Shown here: piece by piece, positions 14,489-16,052 of the stretch
How the letters are laid out: every line of letters begins with the position of its first letter
Position numbering within the stretch: position 1 is the first letter of the stretch
Source: JBKJML01 sp046596415
GTDB taxonomy: Bacteria > Actinomycetota > Thermoleophilia > Gaiellales > Gaiellaceae
Reading direction: 5' to 3'
DNA length: 16,052 bases
Assembly (NCBI GenBank): GCA_046596415.1
Contig: JBKJML010000230.1
Location: 1 to 16,052, forward strand
Notes under the pieces: model-generated
Told to the model about the DNA's origin: nothing
What the model saw: the letters and a program-made list of their open reading frames with translations, nothing else
The model's database searches: none
Program-made: the position numbers and the translations under genes

Positions 14489-14752
14489 ATGGCGACTCCC
14501 GAGCTGAACCATCGGATCCACCCGCGGCCCGTCGCGCCCGGCCCGCCCAGGCTCGTGGTCAGGCCGACTCCCCGCGAGCTGGAAATCCTCCGGCTCGTCG
14601 CCGACGGCTTCTCAACCGGCACGATCGCGTCCGTCCTCTTCATTTCGCCCGAGACGGTGAAGAGTCATGTCGCGAACGCGATGGCCCGGCTCGGCGCGTC
14701 GTCGCGCGCACATGCCGTCGCGGTGGCCTACCGCCGCGGCCTGCTCAGCTAG
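14489..14752 (+). CDS. Stand-alone LuxR/GerE-type helix-turn-helix DNA-binding protein
   Basis: An 87-residue protein that is almost only a LuxR C-terminal domain. A proline-rich lead (residues 1-26) is followed by TPRELEILRLVADGFS (27-42). The recognition part is TIASVLFISPETVKSHVANA (45-64), and the end is LGASSRAHAVAVAYRRGLL. No receiver, ligand-binding or ATPase domain is attached, so its activity must be set by expression level or a partner. The only in-frame ATG near the domain is 14489; the frame is open further upstream only because it lies antisense to recJ. No clear Shine-Dalgarno sequence or TANNNT box precedes it, and the 14408-14488 spacer holds nothing else I recognise. It overlaps the convergent membrane-protein gene by 8 bp. 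Confidence 0.85.
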   Translation: MATPELNHRIHPRPVAPGPPRLVVRPTPRELEILRLVADGFSTGTIASVLFISPETVKSHVANAMARLGASSRAHAVAVAYRRGLLS

Positions 14753-14948
14753 CGGGCGGGCGGCGCCGCAACGACTCGCGGATCACCTTCGCCCAGAGCA
14801 GCACGAGAAACGCGACCGCACCCGCTGTGACGACGACGATCGGAGCGAGCACCGCGGCCTGCCCGAGCGTGTACTTCGTCGTCGCCGCCGTGAACGCGAC
14901 TAGCGCGAACATCGCGAGCGTCATCGGAATCGTGATCCGCCAGTGCAC
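14745..14948 (-). CDS. Small two-helix membrane protein, function unknown
   Basis: A 67-residue protein from GTG at 14948. Hydrophobic helices lie at about 6-24 (TIPMTLAMFALVAFTAA) and 31-54 (AAVLAPIVVVTAGAVAFLVL), joined by a short TTKYTLGQ loop. The C-terminal tail KVIRESLRRRPPAS is strongly basic and so probably cytoplasmic, which puts both ends inside. I do not recognise a family. The GTG is supported by TACCCT 7 nt upstream, part of a palindrome shared with the divergent gene at 14974. The last 8 bp overlap the luxR-type gene. The membrane pattern and GC3 both argue for a real gene. Confidence 0.7.
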   Translation of the reverse strand: MHWRITIPMTLAMFALVAFTAATTKYTLGQAAVLAPIVVVTAGAVAFLVLLWAKVIRESLRRRPPAS

Positions 14949-14955
14949 GAGAGCC

Positions 14956-14965
14956 AGGGTACCCT
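14956..14965. promoter_or_regulatory. Palindromic shared -10 (AGGGTACCCT) for two divergent genes
   Basis: The 10-bp palindrome reads TACCCT on both strands. On the minus strand the hexamer ends 7 nt before GTG 14948, and on the plus strand it ends 8 nt before ATG 14974. The start codons are only 25 bp apart, so both genes would be leaderless and the two polymerases could not bind at once. Confidence 0.55.
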
Positions 14966-14973
14966 TGGACGCT

Positions 14974-15429
14974 ATGAGCGAGGGGAACTACGCGTCCGGC
15001 GAGGACTATGTGGTCGAGTTCCTCGGCTATCGCTTCGGCTTCACGACGCTCGATTTCGAGGAGCGGATCGTCGGTGCCGCCGTGCGACTCGGGTTGATCG
15101 AGGCCAATGACCTCGACGAGGACGAGACCGCCGATCTCGTCGAGCTGGCGGCAGACGGGCGTATCGCGGACGCGCGCAGCCCGCTCGGGCGCTACGTCGT
15201 CCGCCACTGGGAGCGCGTGGCGCTGCTCGAGGGCGAGTCGCTCGTCTACTGGCTCCGGAAGCTCGTCTTCCGCGGTGCCTGGCTCGACCACCGGGTGAAG
15301 GAGGGTCTGCTCGAGGTGGCCTGGGACGAGGAGAGCGGCGACTTCGGCTACGCGGAGCCACGCGGCGGCCGCGCCCTGCTCGAGCTCGCTCCCGTGCCGT
15401 CATGGCACGCAATGCAGTTCAAGCGTTGA
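14974..15429 (+). CDS. Unknown 151-residue soluble protein
   Basis: I do not recognise this family. ATG at 14974 to TGA at 15429 gives 151 residues with no signal peptide or membrane helix. The first half is acidic (YASGEDYVVEFLGYRFGF, then ANDLDEDETADLVELAADG). The second half has several Trp and charged residues (RHWERVALLEGESLVYWLRK, RGAWLDHRVKEGLLEVAWDE) and looks like a folded alpha/beta domain. The start is supported by TACCCT 8 nt upstream. Its end overlaps the start of the next membrane-protein gene by 28 bp, so the two are probably one transcription unit. GC3 and amino-acid composition are like those of the neighbours. Confidence 0.72.
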   Translation: MSEGNYASGEDYVVEFLGYRFGFTTLDFEERIVGAAVRLGLIEANDLDEDETADLVELAADGRIADARSPLGRYVVRHWERVALLEGESLVYWLRKLVFRGAWLDHRVKEGLLEVAWDEESGDFGYAEPRGGRALLELAPVPSWHAMQFKR

Positions 15430-16052
15430 AGCGCGTTCTCACCCTCGCGGCGTTTCTGGCCGGCTTGCTCGCCGTCGATACCCAGGTCGACTCACGGCAG
15501 CAACTCGTGTTGGGCGCCATCACGTGGGTCGCGCTCGCGCTCGCATGCCGGAAGGCGTCGCCCGAGCTCCGGGCGCAAGCGCTCGTCGTCGTCGTGGTCG
15601 CGACCTGTGCCGAGGTCGTCGGCTCGCTCATCTGGGGTGTCTACCACTACCGGCTCGAGAATCTGCCGAGCTTCGTCCCTCCTGCCCACGGGATCGTCTA
15701 CCTCGCCGGTGTCGCTCTGGCCAGCGCCGCCGGCCGCCATGCAACGATGCTCGTCCGGGTCGCACTCGTTGCGGTCATCACCTGGGGTCTGGCGGGAATC
15801 ACCGTGCTCCCACGCTCCGACGTCGCGGGTGCGATCGGGGCCGTTCTCCTCGCCCTCTTCCTGCTGCGAGGGCGCGCACCCGCGATCTACGCCGGCGTCT
15901 TTCTCGTCGTCGCGGCGCTCGAGCTCTACGGCACAGCGCTCGGCACCTGGACCTGGGAGGCGGTCATTCCCGGTACGAGGGTCACCGACGGCAATCCGCC
16001 GAGCGGGGTCGCCTCCGGCTATGTCTGGTTCGATCTCGTCGCGCTCGCGCTC
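15402..16052 (+). CDS. Polytopic membrane protein with internal repeat, C-terminus outside window
   Basis: The frame is open from ATG 15402 to the window edge, giving 217 residues. About six hydrophobic helices are seen, near 11-25, 34-49, 59-80, 94-110, 116-134 and 141-155, with more after 160. Two similar segments suggest duplication: EVVGSLIWGVYHYRLENLPS (71-90) followed by FVPPAHGIVYLAG, and ELYGTALGTWTWEAVIPG (174-191) followed by NPPSGVASGYVW. Each has E-x-x-G, an aromatic pair and a PP-(A/S) loop. I do not recognise the family. The start is uncertain: ATG 15402 overlaps the upstream gene by 28 bp, while TTG 15426 would form a TTGA overlap with its stop. Both leave the first helix largely intact. 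Confidence 0.75.
   Translation, partial: MARNAVQALKRVLTLAAFLAGLLAVDTQVDSRQQLVLGAITWVALALACRKASPELRAQALVVVVVATCAEVVGSLIWGVYHYRLENLPSFVPPAHGIVYLAGVALASAAGRHATMLVRVALVAVITWGLAGITVLPRSDVAGAIGAVLLALFLLRGRAPAIYAGVFLVVAALELYGTALGTWTWEAVIPGTRVTDGNPPSGVASGYVWFDLVALAL

Noticed and set aside
1..16052. Toxin-antitoxin, phage-defence, CRISPR or transposon content
   Set aside because: No such domain, spaced-repeat array, transposase or terminal repeats were seen. The repeats found are short and sit in or beside housekeeping genes.

Overview
The window is visibly GC-rich, with G or C in nearly every third codon position. Genes lie on both strands and are packed with almost no space between them. The gene content points to a deep-branching actinobacterium, most likely class Thermoleophilia (Gaiellales or Solirubrobacterales). 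The reasons are a System I (Ccm) cytochrome c maturation cluster, a large class III cyclase-AAA-TPR protein, and many start codons that sit 6-8 nt behind a TANNNT hexamer, as on leaderless actinobacterial transcripts. The assignment is inferred from content only; there is no rRNA or tRNA gene. I saw no insertion sequence, CRISPR array, prophage gene or attachment site.

Left part (1-3169, minus strand): a cytochrome c maturation operon, read right to left. It holds an 81-residue protein of unknown function, ccmE (with a Cys-x-x-x-Tyr haem site instead of His-x-x-x-Tyr), ccmF, and a CcmI-like membrane-anchored protein that runs off the window. Next (3214-6944) come an endonuclease IV-like TIM-barrel protein on the plus strand and, tail to tail with a 25-bp overlap, a 975-residue cyclase/ATPase/TPR protein on the minus strand.

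Middle (6987-9998): a secreted, probably beta-propeller protein on the minus strand is divergent from a plus-strand pair, phosphomannomutase/phosphoglucomutase and a YbgC-like acyl-CoA thioesterase, joined by an ATGA overlap. The 154-bp gap at 9999-10152 separates convergent genes. It holds a strong GC hairpin and three spaced copies of a 16-bp palindromic sequence.

Right part (10153-16052): bifunctional (p)ppGpp synthetase/hydrolase Rel and the ssDNA exonuclease RecJ are both on the minus strand. They are followed by a stand-alone LuxR-type DNA-binding protein, a two-helix membrane protein, an unknown 151-residue protein and a polytopic membrane protein cut by the window end. The divergent pair at 14948/14974 shares a palindromic AGGGTACCCT that supplies a -10 box to each strand.

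Most genes are conserved housekeeping functions: stress alarmone, repair, sugar-phosphate metabolism and cytochrome maturation. I do not see a convincing new multi-gene system. The points most worth a second look are the systematic leaderless promoter pattern, the Cys-type CcmE with its small partner gene, the palindromic repeats (8582-8606 and 10097-10150), and the unknown gene cluster at the right edge.
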